Assembly: GCF_001043955.1 (NCBI RefSeq)
Contig: NZ_LABZ01000145.1
Span: 1-61,365 of the forward strand
Direction: 5' to 3'
Length of the DNA stretch: 61,365 bases
DNA from: Methylobacterium tarhaniae
GTDB taxonomy: Bacteria; Pseudomonadota; Alphaproteobacteria; Rhizobiales; Beijerinckiaceae
The notes beneath the pieces are model-generated. The model searched no databases and was not told the origin of the DNA. It saw only the letters and a list, made by a program, of their open reading frames with translations. Positions 18,397 to 26,822 of this stretch are shown piece by piece. Both the position numbers and the translations under genes were made by a program. Within the stretch, counting starts at the first letter, position 1; every line of letters begins with the position of its first letter.

Positions 18397-18969
18397 CTAT
18401 GCTGCGAAGAGTTCGGGCCGGCGCAGCTGCAGGGCCTGGAGCAGGACCAGGGTCTTCATGTCGCGCAGCTCGCCCGCCGCCGCGAGCCGGGCGAGCGCGT
18501 CGAGGCCGATCTCCTCGACGATCAGCCGCTCGCCCTCGGCCGCGAGGCCACCGCCCTCGGCGATCCGGTCGCCCTCGCTGTAGGGCGCCAGGTAGAGCCA
18601 GATCCGCTCCGAGGAGACGCTCGGCATCGCGTAGGCCTCGACCACCAGTTCGAGCGAGGACAGGCGCACGCCGGCCTCCTCCAGCGCCTCCTCCACGGCC
18701 GTGGCTTCGGGCGACTTCCGGTCGAGTCCGCCGGCGGGCACCTCGGCGATCGGCTCGGTCTCGCCCCAGTACAGCACGCCGACCCGGTCCTGGCGCACCA
18801 GCAGCGCGCAGCGCCGCTCCGGGTCGTAGGGCAGCACCCCGGCCGCGGCGCCGTGGTGCTCGAAGGCGCGATCGACGGTATCCCCGTGCGCGGTCCGGAT
18901 CGTCGCGATCCCGAAGGTGTTCCAGCCCTGGTGCAGGACGCGCAGGCGGAAATGCTCGTTGTCGGTCAT
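18397..18969 (-). CDS. Nudix hydrolase, ADP-ribose/GDP-mannose pyrophosphatase-like
   Basis: 190 residues. The Nudix helix is visible around residue 100: VPAGGLDRKSPEATAVEE followed by ALEEAGV. The metal-binding EExG core is intact, but the box is one residue short and the usual Arg before the first Glu pair is Glu, so activity may differ from the family norm. The flanking pattern (IAEVPAG before, AYAMPSVSSERIWLYLA after) fits NudF/NudK-type enzymes that hydrolyse ADP-ribose or GDP-mannose. Its place next to gmd fits a GDP-mannose role (inference). ATG 18969 has GGGAG upstream and is preferred over an upstream ATG. Confidence 0.8.
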   Translation of the reverse strand: MTDNEHFRLRVLHQGWNTFGIATIRTAHGDTVDRAFEHHGAAAGVLPYDPERRCALLVRQDRVGVLYWGETEPIAEVPAGGLDRKSPEATAVEEALEEAGVRLSSLELVVEAYAMPSVSSERIWLYLAPYSEGDRIAEGGGLAAEGERLIVEEIGLDALARLAAAGELRDMKTLVLLQALQLRRPELFAA

Positions 18970-19012
18970 GCGCTCCCTCTGCACGCGGGCGTCCCGGGCC
19001 GCAAGCCGCCCG

Positions 19013-20953
19013 TCACGCCGGGAGGACGGTGATCTTCGCGGCCGGAATGCCCAGGGCCGAGAGCCTCGTCGCCGCCTCCCCGGTATCGACCAGCACGATG
19101 TCGATCGCGTGCTCGAAGGCCAGGATCAGGCGATCGGCGCGGGCGGGCCAGCCGGCGGGGTCCTGGTACACCGCGATTCGCGTCCCCTTGGCCCGCCACT
19201 CGGCCAGGAACGGCAACAGGCGCTCGGTCGTCACGAGGAGGGTGTCGAAGCCCGCCAGCGCGCCGCGGACGCTCCGCCATTCGGGATCGTCCGGGGGCGG
19301 CAGGTCGAAGCTCTGGCCGAAATAGCGGAAGGCCCCCGCCCCGCTCTCCGGCCAGTCCAGAAGCTCGAGATGCGTCGCACCGGACGGCACGGCGACCAGG
19401 CCGGGACCGCGTCCCCCGAGGACGAGGTGGATGTCGGCCGGTGCGCTCCCGGTCGCGCGCAGGAAGCGCGCGGCGGTCCTGACCGCTTCTCCCGGATCGT
19501 CCGCCGTGGCGACGGCCAGGCAGGGCCGGTCGGGACGGCGCGCCAGGTTCGAGAGCGGGGCGCCGCCGATCTCCCGGCGCAGCGCCTCGACGATCCCGCG
19601 GGCATCGGGCAGGGTCCGCAGCTGCCAGTGCCAGCGCTGCGGCGGCTCCCAGCGCGAGACCTCCTGGCGGCACGTGGCGAGCGTGGCGCGCAGGGCCTCG
19701 AGCGCGCGGCCCGGCGCCGGAGCGCCGTCGGGCCGGGCGAGCGCCACGATCGCCGCGCCGGCCGCGGGATCGCCCGGCGGATCCGCGGCGTCGGAGGCCG
19801 GCAGCCGGTGGCCGGCTACGGCGGCCGCCGCGATCCCGGTGGCGAGGAGGACAAGGTGGGCTTCCCCCTCCCCTTCCGCGGGCCGGACCGCGATGGAATC
19901 GCCCGCCTCGAGACGCAGGACGGCCGCTCCTCCCGCCGCATCCGCGGCGGCCTCGAGGTGGCGCAGGGCGGTCTGCAGCACCTTGGCCCGAGTGAGCGCG
20001 GCGACGACGGCACGCTCGCCCCACAGGAGATAGGGAGGAAGCGATGCGTGCTCGGGCTCGGCGAGGGTGCGCCACAGCAAGGCGGCGAGTTCCGTCCCGG
20101 GCACCGGCTCGGCCGGTGCCATGGCATCGGTGAACCGCGTGATCACCTCGTCCACCAGCCCGTAGCGGGGATGATGCTGCTGCTCGGCGGCGAGCAGCAC
20201 CCGCGCGGCGAACAGGTCCGGGTGGCGTCGCCGCAGGCTTTCGAGGAGCAGGGGCCGCTGCCGGGCCGCGTTGCGCACCATGCTCTCGGGCCGGTAGCGG
20301 TAATCGAGGCCCATGCCGGGCACGCAGCGGCCGCGAAAGCCGCGCGACCAGGCTCCGAGCCAGAAGTCCCAATCTTCGAAGCCGTCGCGCAACGTCTCGT
20401 CGTAGCGCAGGCCGGCATCGAACACCCGGCGGTGGACCAGGGAGCTCGCATCCATGAAGCTGCCCTGGAACACGACGTGGAGCGGAGAGACCGGCACCGC
20501 GGCATGTCCCGAGAGGGTGATGCCGAACTTGTTGATCTGGGGAAAGACCCAGCTCACCGTCGCGTCCCGCGCGAGCACGTCGTAGCCCCGCGCCAGCGCG
20601 CCTGCGGCCAGGCGGTTATCGGCATCGAGCATGGCGATCGCCGTGAGGTCGGGCCATTGTGCCAGGGCGGCGTCGATCCCGGCATTGCGGGCGGCGCTGA
20701 GGCCGCGATTCTCGGTGCGCAGGTAGATCACGCGCGGATCGGACAGGGCGGAGGCGAGGCCGAGGGCATGGGTGTCCGGCAGGGGGCAGCCGTCGTTGAC
20801 GATGACGACGCGGCAGGCGACCTCGCCGTCCTGGTCGAGCGCCGAGGCGACCGCCTCGACCAGGAATTGCGGCTGGCGGAAGACCGGGATGACGACGGCG
20901 ATGCGAGGACCGGTCGTCGGCGCGCCGCTACGGGCCGGGCGAGGCGTCCTCAC
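19013..20953 (-). CDS. GT2 glycosyltransferase with C-terminal unknown domain
   Basis: 646 residues from a GTG at 20953 whose last bases overlap the stop of the upstream gene (GTGA), implying translational coupling. The N-terminal GT-A domain has RIAVVIPVFRQPQ, VIVNDGCPLPD, ENRGLSAARNAGI, the metal site AMLDADNR, and a catalytic GFEDWDFWL; these are standard GT2 features. The C-terminal 300 residues (from about 345) show no recognised motif but contain ordered alpha/beta segments, including a Rossmann-like end (DTLLVTTERLLPFL, IDIVLVDTGEAATRLSALGIPAAKITVLPA). The frame remains open far upstream of 20953, but that part is the shadow of the preceding gene. Confidence 0.85.
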   Translation of the reverse strand: MRTPRPARSGAPTTGPRIAVVIPVFRQPQFLVEAVASALDQDGEVACRVVIVNDGCPLPDTHALGLASALSDPRVIYLRTENRGLSAARNAGIDAALAQWPDLTAIAMLDADNRLAAGALARGYDVLARDATVSWVFPQINKFGITLSGHAAVPVSPLHVVFQGSFMDASSLVHRRVFDAGLRYDETLRDGFEDWDFWLGAWSRGFRGRCVPGMGLDYRYRPESMVRNAARQRPLLLESLRRRHPDLFAARVLLAAEQQHHPRYGLVDEVITRFTDAMAPAEPVPGTELAALLWRTLAEPEHASLPPYLLWGERAVVAALTRAKVLQTALRHLEAAADAAGGAAVLRLEAGDSIAVRPAEGEGEAHLVLLATGIAAAAVAGHRLPASDAADPPGDPAAGAAIVALARPDGAPAPGRALEALRATLATCRQEVSRWEPPQRWHWQLRTLPDARGIVEALRREIGGAPLSNLARRPDRPCLAVATADDPGEAVRTAARFLRATGSAPADIHLVLGGRGPGLVAVPSGATHLELLDWPESGAGAFRYFGQSFDLPPPDDPEWRSVRGALAGFDTLLVTTERLLPFLAEWRAKGTRIAVYQDPAGWPARADRLILAFEHAIDIVLVDTGEAATRLSALGIPAAKITVLPA

Positions 20954-22377
20954 AAGTAGGCCTGCAGCTGAGCGATCACGATCCAGACCGCGTCGTCGGT
21001 GTCCTGGGCCGGCGGCTCCGAGGCGATCAGCAGGTCGCGCGGCTCGGCGAGCGGCTCGGCGAACAGGATCGAGACCTCCTGGAGGGTCTCGCCGTCGAGC
21101 GTCACCTGCCGCCAGAGCGCCGGGTCGGGCTCGGCCTCCGGGGCAAGCCCGGGCTCGTCGACCCCGAACCAGGCCGCGTGGGTGCGCGGCACGCCCGCCT
21201 GCACCCGGGCCCGCAGCAGGACGCCGCGCGCGCCGGCCGGGCAGCCGCCGGGAATGCGTCCCTGCCGGCCGGCGCGGCAGAGGGCGGCGTCGTGCCTGCT
21301 CATGAAGATGGCGTCCGGGACCGTCCCTTCCGGCGGCGGCGGCTCGGAGACGATTCCGGCCAGGACCTCGCGCGGGACGGCGCGAAGCGCGAAGGGCGCC
21401 GGCACCAGCTCGGCCGGGTCCGGCGTGACGGTCCCGGGCGGGTGCGGCGGCGTGGTGCCGGGCAGAGCCGAGAAGATTCTGAGCGCCAGGGAATGGGGAG
21501 CGACGCTCTCGCCGGTCGCCTCGTCGCTGAGCTGCGCCGGGACGAGCGCCTGGTGGCCGCCGAGGGCGAGGTTGGCGCAGCCGATATCCGCCGAGGCCGA
21601 ATCGACCACCAGCGCGAGCGTGCGCGTCATCCCGTCGAGCGCGCGCGGCAGCCCCAGGCGGACCCAGCCGTCCTCCCGCGGGCTCGCCACCCGCCACTGG
21701 GCGAGCGTAGCACCGTCCTCGAGGGCGACGAGCCGGACCCGGAGCGGGGCGAGGGGCCGCTCGCTCGCCGCCACGGCGAGCGCGACCCCCGCCACGCCCG
21801 TGCTCGCGACGGGCAGCAGCTGGCGCAGAGCCGCCCCCGGCGTGAGCTCGATCTGGGTCTCGAAATCCGGGTCGCCCGTGGCGAAGACGCAGACGAGGCG
21901 CGCGAGCCCGACATCGCCGATGAAGCGGTCGAGGTCCGCGCGGATCGTCGCCAGGGTCTCGACCTCGCCCCGCAGGACCGCGACCTGGCGGGCATAGCTG
22001 CTCGCGACCTCGGCCAGGGCCTCCGCCTCGGCGGCGAGGCGCGCGAGGAGGACGCGCATCAGCGCCGCCGCCTCCCCATCGACCTGCATCACCGCCGGCA
22101 GGTCGGCCGCGCCCTGCCGCACGAGCCAATCCCGAACCTGCTGCATGAGCGCGAGGCTCGCCGCGGTCGCGAACAGCCCGAGACAGGCGGAGGGCGGGAG
22201 CGACGTCGTCAGTTCGCGCCCGTCCCCGCCCCGGTAGACCAGCCGGTCCTGGACGAGGCCGACGACCTCGATCCGCACCACGCCGGCCGGCACCTCGGCC
22301 TCGCGCCACGGCACGTCGCCGGCGACCAGGGCACACAGGACGGGCAAGGGACGGTACGGCGGGAGATGGGGCGTCAC
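20950..22377 (-). CDS. DUF6212-like protein of a glycan locus
   Basis: 475 residues from a GTG at 22377, chosen because GAGGAA lies eight bases upstream; earlier in-frame ATGs (22458, 22536) have no ribosome site and give a low-complexity N-terminus. The protein has an alpha-helical segment (about 95-160, MQQVRDWLVRQG and following), then strand-rich domains with carbohydrate-binding-like patterns. Its size and place before a GT2 gene match proteins I remember as DUF6212, but I cannot verify this. It is coupled to the GT2 gene by overlapping stop/start. A role in polysaccharide synthesis or export is likely from context only. Confidence 0.6.
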   Translation of the reverse strand: MTPHLPPYRPLPVLCALVAGDVPWREAEVPAGVVRIEVVGLVQDRLVYRGGDGRELTTSLPPSACLGLFATAASLALMQQVRDWLVRQGAADLPAVMQVDGEAAALMRVLLARLAAEAEALAEVASSYARQVAVLRGEVETLATIRADLDRFIGDVGLARLVCVFATGDPDFETQIELTPGAALRQLLPVASTGVAGVALAVAASERPLAPLRVRLVALEDGATLAQWRVASPREDGWVRLGLPRALDGMTRTLALVVDSASADIGCANLALGGHQALVPAQLSDEATGESVAPHSLALRIFSALPGTTPPHPPGTVTPDPAELVPAPFALRAVPREVLAGIVSEPPPPEGTVPDAIFMSRHDAALCRAGRQGRIPGGCPAGARGVLLRARVQAGVPRTHAAWFGVDEPGLAPEAEPDPALWRQVTLDGETLQEVSILFAEPLAEPRDLLIASEPPAQDTDDAVWIVIAQLQAYL

Positions 22378-22525
22378 GGACACGCTTCCTCGGGGGGGCC
22401 GGCCGACGCCACCGCCGCTAGGCGCGGAGGCGGCACCGGGCTTCCGGTCATGCGACATCGCCCGCGGCGAAGCGAGACCCGCTTCGTCGGGCCGCGGGTT
22501 CGGGGCGGGTGAGAGAGGGCGATCC

Positions 22526-23191
22526 TCACGACGCATAGGCTCCCGCGCGGCCGGTCGGCACGGCGTCCATGACGCGCCGCCACAGGTCACGGCACTCCGC
22601 GCTGGTCACGCCCCGCCAGTCGACCTCGCTCGGGGCCCGCCCCTCGGCGATACTCTGGCCGATGCTGCGCCGCCCGGTGAGCTGACCGTTCCAGAGAGCG
22701 GAGGCGAGGTCCGGCAGGTCCGCGCGCAGGAGGCGCAGCTCGGGCGCCTCGCGCCCGAGGCGGCGCGGCGGGACGTCGGTCGGAACGATCAGGAAGGGCT
22801 TCTCCGCCTCCCGCACCGCCTCGACGGTCGTGCGCAAGGCCCAGCGGTCGGCGGCGTCGCACTTCGTCGGGATGATGACGAGGTCGGCCGCCTCGACCGC
22901 GGCCCGTCCCATCGCGCTGTACCCCGCCGGGGTGTCGATGAGGCAGAAATCGATGCCGTGGCGGCGGGCGGCGCCGACCAGGTCGGTCAGGCGCGCGGTC
23001 GAATCGATCGTCACCACGGCGGGCTGAGCCAGCGCCCGCCGCGAGGCCCAGGCGAAGGCGGTGTTCTGGCCCTCGTCGGTGTCGATGAGGACGACCCGCA
23101 GCCGCGCATGGGCGAACAGCGACGCGAGCAGGATGCTGACGGTGCTCTTGCCGGCGCCGCCCTTATGTGCGGCCACGGTCAGGACGTGCAT
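22526..23191 (-). CDS. ParA/MinD-like P-loop ATPase, orphan
   Basis: 221 residues. A deviant Walker A KGGAGKST at residue 10, a VVLIDTDEGQN switch, and a Walker B-like FCLIDTPAGY followed by DLVIIPTKCD place it in the ParA family. There is no N-terminal DNA-binding domain and no ParB-like gene beside it. It is followed 148 bases on by the DUF6212-like and GT2 genes and preceded by a small membrane protein. Two roles are possible: partition of a replicon (a replication initiator lies 3.6 kb away) or positioning of a polysaccharide machine, as with the ParA-like BcsQ of cellulose loci. The sequence does not decide between them. Confidence 0.85.
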   Translation of the reverse strand: MHVLTVAAHKGGAGKSTVSILLASLFAHARLRVVLIDTDEGQNTAFAWASRRALAQPAVVTIDSTARLTDLVGAARRHGIDFCLIDTPAGYSAMGRAAVEAADLVIIPTKCDAADRWALRTTVEAVREAEKPFLIVPTDVPPRRLGREAPELRLLRADLPDLASALWNGQLTGRRSIGQSIAEGRAPSEVDWRGVTSAECRDLWRRVMDAVPTGRAGAYAS

Positions 23192-23252
23192 GGCGGTTCG
23201 GAGCGTTGTCCGATGAAACGAGGCCGCCCGATCGGAGCCCGCCGCCACGCCG

Positions 23253-23669
23253 TCACGGCTCGGCCCGCGCCGCCGCCCGCCGGGCCTGGATGCGGCGCTG
23301 GAGCGAGGCCTTCGCGTTCTCGGAGATCTCCTGCTCGCTCGCGCTCAGCGGGTCGCAGACGGCGTGCAGGCGCGTCCGGTCGTCCTCGCCGCTCTCCGGG
23401 CCCTCGGCGATGATCTTGCGCCAAGCGCACGCGATGATCTCGGAGCGCGGCAGCGGCGGGCACCCATCGACGTAGCAGGACGCGAGGGTGCGACGGCTGT
23501 CGAGATCGCCCGCGATGGCGTTCATCGTCAGGGCAGCCGTATCGTCCTCGGCGCGCCGGGCCTGGAAGGCGTGGTTGATGATGTAGCCGGTGCCGACGAC
23601 CGAGAGCAGCGCCGCGCACAAGGCCAGCACGTTGATCACGATGTTCGCGGATCGCGAGTCGACATTCAT
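23253..23669 (-). CDS. Small membrane-anchored hypothetical protein
   Basis: 138 residues from ATG 23669 (AGG eight bases upstream). One transmembrane segment near the N-terminus (NIVINVLALCAALLSVVGTG) is followed by a soluble part with four Cys (two in CYVDGCPPLPR, then IIACAW and AVCDPL) that may form disulfides in the periplasm. The C-terminus is basic. I do not recognise the family. It lies 61 bases upstream of the parA-like gene on the same strand and may be co-transcribed. Confidence 0.65.
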   Translation of the reverse strand: MNVDSRSANIVINVLALCAALLSVVGTGYIINHAFQARRAEDDTAALTMNAIAGDLDSRRTLASCYVDGCPPLPRSEIIACAWRKIIAEGPESGEDDRTRLHAVCDPLSASEQEISENAKASLQRRIQARRAAARAEP

Positions 23670-23672
23670 CAC

Positions 23673-24193
23673 GCAAACCTGACCTGGATCAGAGTGGCCA
23701 CCGCGACGGCCGGCCCCGCGAAGGATTGCGCCTCGTCACCGCTCTCGCACGGCGGATACTCTTCTGCACGAGGCCTTGTCCTGGTGCAAGCCGGCGGACC
23801 GGCCGGGACAGGACTGAGCGGCACCCCGACCGGCCGGTCGGCCCGAGGGCGGGCGACCGGCCGGAACGCAGCGCGCGATCGCGCGCGAGAGGCCGGCCGG
23901 CCTCGGCTCACCACTCGTCAAGCTTCACGACCTCCTACCGGTCAGGCTTCATGATTCCCTAATTTCCAAGATCGTTTTCGAGACGTTAGCAGCAAACATT
24001 CGTTCAGTTTACGGCATGTGAAGTTTACATTCTCATTTAGATCTAATTCATATTGCCATTTGGTGAGGTTAATCAGATCCTGAGTTGGGGTTTTATTCAG
24101 GATGTGGCCTGGTGCCATTCGCTTAACTTTAGATCTCAACCTGTTGGACAGCCGATACCGGCATTTTGCTCTCAACTTCTTCGGAGCAGAACG
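23673..24193. promoter_or_regulatory. Divergent regulatory region with GC palindromes
   Basis: 520 bases between a minus-strand and a plus-strand gene. The left half is very GC-rich and holds two perfect 16-base palindromes, CCGACCGGCCGGTCGG (23826-23841) and GCGCGCGATCGCGCGC (23871-23886), plus other CCGGCCGG copies. The right half (23950-24180) is AT-rich, has two TTTAGATCT copies (about 24032 and 24128), and probably holds the promoter of the protease gene. No RNA gene was recognised. Confidence 0.45.
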
Positions 24194-26407
24194 ATGTCGA
24201 ACCCCACCACCTGGTCCACCCTCGCGAATGTCCTGTCGGCCAAGACCATCGCGCCGGCCACGGCCGATCAGGCGATGTGGAACCTCCAGAACGGCGCGGT
24301 CGGCCTCAACGCGACGAACGCCTGGAAGCAGGCGACCGGCGCCGGCGTGAACATCGGGATCTTCGACGACAACGGGCAGCACGCGACGGCGGTGTCGGGC
24401 CTCCTCGGCGCCAGGCCGTCGGCCACCGCGCCGATCGGCGTGGCCTACGAGGCCAGCCTGACGGGCTTCCAGGTGATCGGCGTCTCCGGCAGCAAGGTCG
24501 CCGCCGCCATGGCGAACGCCGTCAACTTCGACGTCACCAACAATTCCTGGGGCTGGGACGCCGCTCTCTACGTCAACCGCGCGCAGGCCGCCTGGTCGCC
24601 GTTCTTCGCCGCCCTGTCGAACGCCGCCGAGCACGGCCGCGGCGGGTTGGGCACCACGCAGGTCGTGGCGGCGGGCAACAGCCGGGCGACCGGCGGCGAC
24701 ACCAACCTGTCGAACTTCTCCAACGACCGTCACGTCGTCACCGTCGCGGCGGTGACCTCCGAGGGCTCCGTCGCGAGCTACTCGAATGGCGGCGCCTCGG
24801 TGCTGGTCGCGGCCCCCTCGAGCGGCGGCGCACGCTCCCTCACCACCACCGACCTCGCCGGCACCGCCGGCTACTCGGCAGGCGACACCACGACCCTGTT
24901 CGGCGGCACCTCGGCCGCCGCCCCGCAGATCAGCGGCGTGGCCGCCCTGATGCTGCAGGCCAACCCGAATCTCGGCTGGCGCGACGTGAAGACCATCCTG
25001 GCCTACGCCGCCGAGCAGCCTGGTGCCATCGCCACGACCACGAACGGCGCGGACCACTGGAACGGCGGCGGCCTGAAATTCTCCAACGATACCGGCTTCG
25101 GCGTCGTCGATGCCCGCACCGCCGTGCGCCTGGCCGAGACCTGGACCGGCCAGAACACCTCGGCGAACGAACTCAACCTCAGCGTCACGGCGTCCCAGAC
25201 GAAGACCCTGAGCGCGGGATCGAGCATCAGCTACACCTTCACCGTCGGCCAGGCGATCAACGTCGAGACCGCCGAGATCACCCTGCAGGGCACGCACGCC
25301 AAGGTCGGCGACCTCACGGTGCAGCTGGTCTCGCCGGACGGCACGGTCAGCACGCTGCTCGACCATGACGGCGGCAACACGGCCTTCCAGTCCTTCACCT
25401 TCAACTCGAACGCATTCCTGAGCGAGGGCGGCGCGGGGCAGTGGACCCTGCAGATCAGCGAGGGGGCGGGCGCCGCCACCGGAACCTTCACCGGCGCTAC
25501 GCTCGCGCTGCACGGCGCCGACGCCGCCCTGGCCAACGACGTCTTCGTGTTCACGGACGCCTACGGCACGCTGGGCTCAGGACGGGACGTGATCCACGCC
25601 AATTCGGGCCACGCGGTGATCAACGCCGCCGCGACGACGACCAACGACGTCATCGACCTGCATGCCGGCGCGACCTCGACGATCGCCGGGCACGCGATGA
25701 CGCTCAGCGCCGACAGCGTCGTCACGACGGCCTATGCCGGCGACGGCAACGTCACGCTCATCGCGAACGAACACGGCAACACGCTGGTCGGCGGCCACGG
25801 CGCCACCACCTTCGTCGGCGGGGCGGCCAACGACGTCTTCGTGAGCGGCAGCGGCAACAGCGTCGTCACCGGCGGCGGCGGCCAGGACCGGGTCGTGGAG
25901 GCGGGCAACTACAAGGATTGGAGCTTCCTCAAGCAGGCCGACAATTCCTGGCACCTGTCCCGCGGCGACAAGACCGACGTCATCAGCGGCGTCGAGCAGG
26001 TGCAGTTCAACGACAAAACCGTCCTGATCGACACCCAGGGCAACGCCAGCTCGGCGGCCCTGCTCTACGGGGCGGCGTTCGACCGGGCGCCCGATATCGG
26101 GGGGCTCGTCAACTGGACGAACGTGCTCGATACCGGCGCGAGCCTCAAGTTCGTGGCGGATCATTTCATCAATTCGCAGGAATTCATCCAGAACTACGGC
26201 ACCACCAGCAGCAACGTCGCCTTCGTGACCGACCTCTACGAGAATGCCCTGCACCGGGCGCCGGACGCGCCGGGTCTCGCCGACTGGACGGAGGCTCTGG
26301 ATCACAACGCGCTCAACCGGGCGGAAGTGCTGATCGGCTTCGCCCTCAGCCCGGAGAACCAGAACAACCACAGCGACACGTTCCACCACGGCCTCGTCCT
26401 GGCCTGA
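24194..26407 (+). CDS. Kexin-like S8 protease with P domain, repeats and DUF4214 module
   Basis: 737 residues; ATG 24194 has GGAG upstream. A kexin/subtilase domain (about 25-310) shows the Asp region GVNIGIFDDNG (D58/D59), the His region HATAVSGLLGA (H63), NNSWG, the oxyanion Asn in VVAAGNS (N162) and the Ser motif FGGTSAAAP (S240), with NPNLGWRDV as in kexins. Asp and His are about five residues apart instead of 30 or more, so the loop between them is missing and activity is doubtful. A P/proprotein-convertase domain follows (about 320-440), then Gly-rich RTX-like repeats (about 470-560) and a C-terminal DUF4214 module (about 615-725). No signal peptide is seen; it is probably a type I secretion substrate. 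Confidence 0.85.
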   Translation: MSNPTTWSTLANVLSAKTIAPATADQAMWNLQNGAVGLNATNAWKQATGAGVNIGIFDDNGQHATAVSGLLGARPSATAPIGVAYEASLTGFQVIGVSGSKVAAAMANAVNFDVTNNSWGWDAALYVNRAQAAWSPFFAALSNAAEHGRGGLGTTQVVAAGNSRATGGDTNLSNFSNDRHVVTVAAVTSEGSVASYSNGGASVLVAAPSSGGARSLTTTDLAGTAGYSAGDTTTLFGGTSAAAPQISGVAALMLQANPNLGWRDVKTILAYAAEQPGAIATTTNGADHWNGGGLKFSNDTGFGVVDARTAVRLAETWTGQNTSANELNLSVTASQTKTLSAGSSISYTFTVGQAINVETAEITLQGTHAKVGDLTVQLVSPDGTVSTLLDHDGGNTAFQSFTFNSNAFLSEGGAGQWTLQISEGAGAATGTFTGATLALHGADAALANDVFVFTDAYGTLGSGRDVIHANSGHAVINAAATTTNDVIDLHAGATSTIAGHAMTLSADSVVTTAYAGDGNVTLIANEHGNTLVGGHGATTFVGGAANDVFVSGSGNSVVTGGGGQDRVVEAGNYKDWSFLKQADNSWHLSRGDKTDVISGVEQVQFNDKTVLIDTQGNASSAALLYGAAFDRAPDIGGLVNWTNVLDTGASLKFVADHFINSQEFIQNYGTTSSNVAFVTDLYENALHRAPDAPGLADWTEALDHNALNRAEVLIGFALSPENQNNHSDTFHHGLVLA

Positions 26408-26427
26408 GGCCCGAAACGACCGGGCAT

Positions 26428-26450
26428 GGAGGGCCCGTCCAGGGCCCTCC
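26428..26450 (+). terminator. Terminator after the protease gene
   Basis: A perfect 9-bp stem GGAGGGCCC / GGGCCCTCC with a 5-base loop, 21 bases after the stop. No long T run follows. Confidence 0.7.
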
Positions 26451-26493
26451 CGCCATCCCTCGCGGTACGGTCCATCCTCCGATCCCCGGCGGC

Positions 26494-26552
26494 CCGCGAC
26501 GCTCCCGGTCTCCGCGGCACCGAGCCCCGGAGAGCGGGAGCGTCGCGGCTTT
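26494..26552 (+). terminator. Second, long hairpin with T run
   Basis: Two perfect 14-base arms (CCGCGACGCTCCCG and its complement, 26494-26507 and 26535-26548) enclose 27 bases that can pair further; CTTTTG follows. It may insulate the initiator gene from transcription of the protease gene. The rest of 26408-26822 shows no gene. Confidence 0.6.
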
Positions 26553-26822
26553 TGCCGGTCCGGTCCCGCGCGCGACGGGCCGGGCGCGCTCCTCGAGGAG
26601 GTCTCGGGCCCGTGGGCTCGACCGTCCGTCGATGCTCACGCCGCCGCTTCCTGTGGCCGGCCCCCGCCGGCGCGGCCGCGGATCTCGGCGGCACCGGTCG
26701 AGGCGCTTCCCGCCCGGCTCGGCGCAGGCTGGTCGCGGCACGAGGTCGTCGTCGGACCGCGCGGTCGACCATCGGCCTGGATCGGTGAATCGGGTTGTCG
26801 AGGCCTTCGTGGCCGGCCCCCG

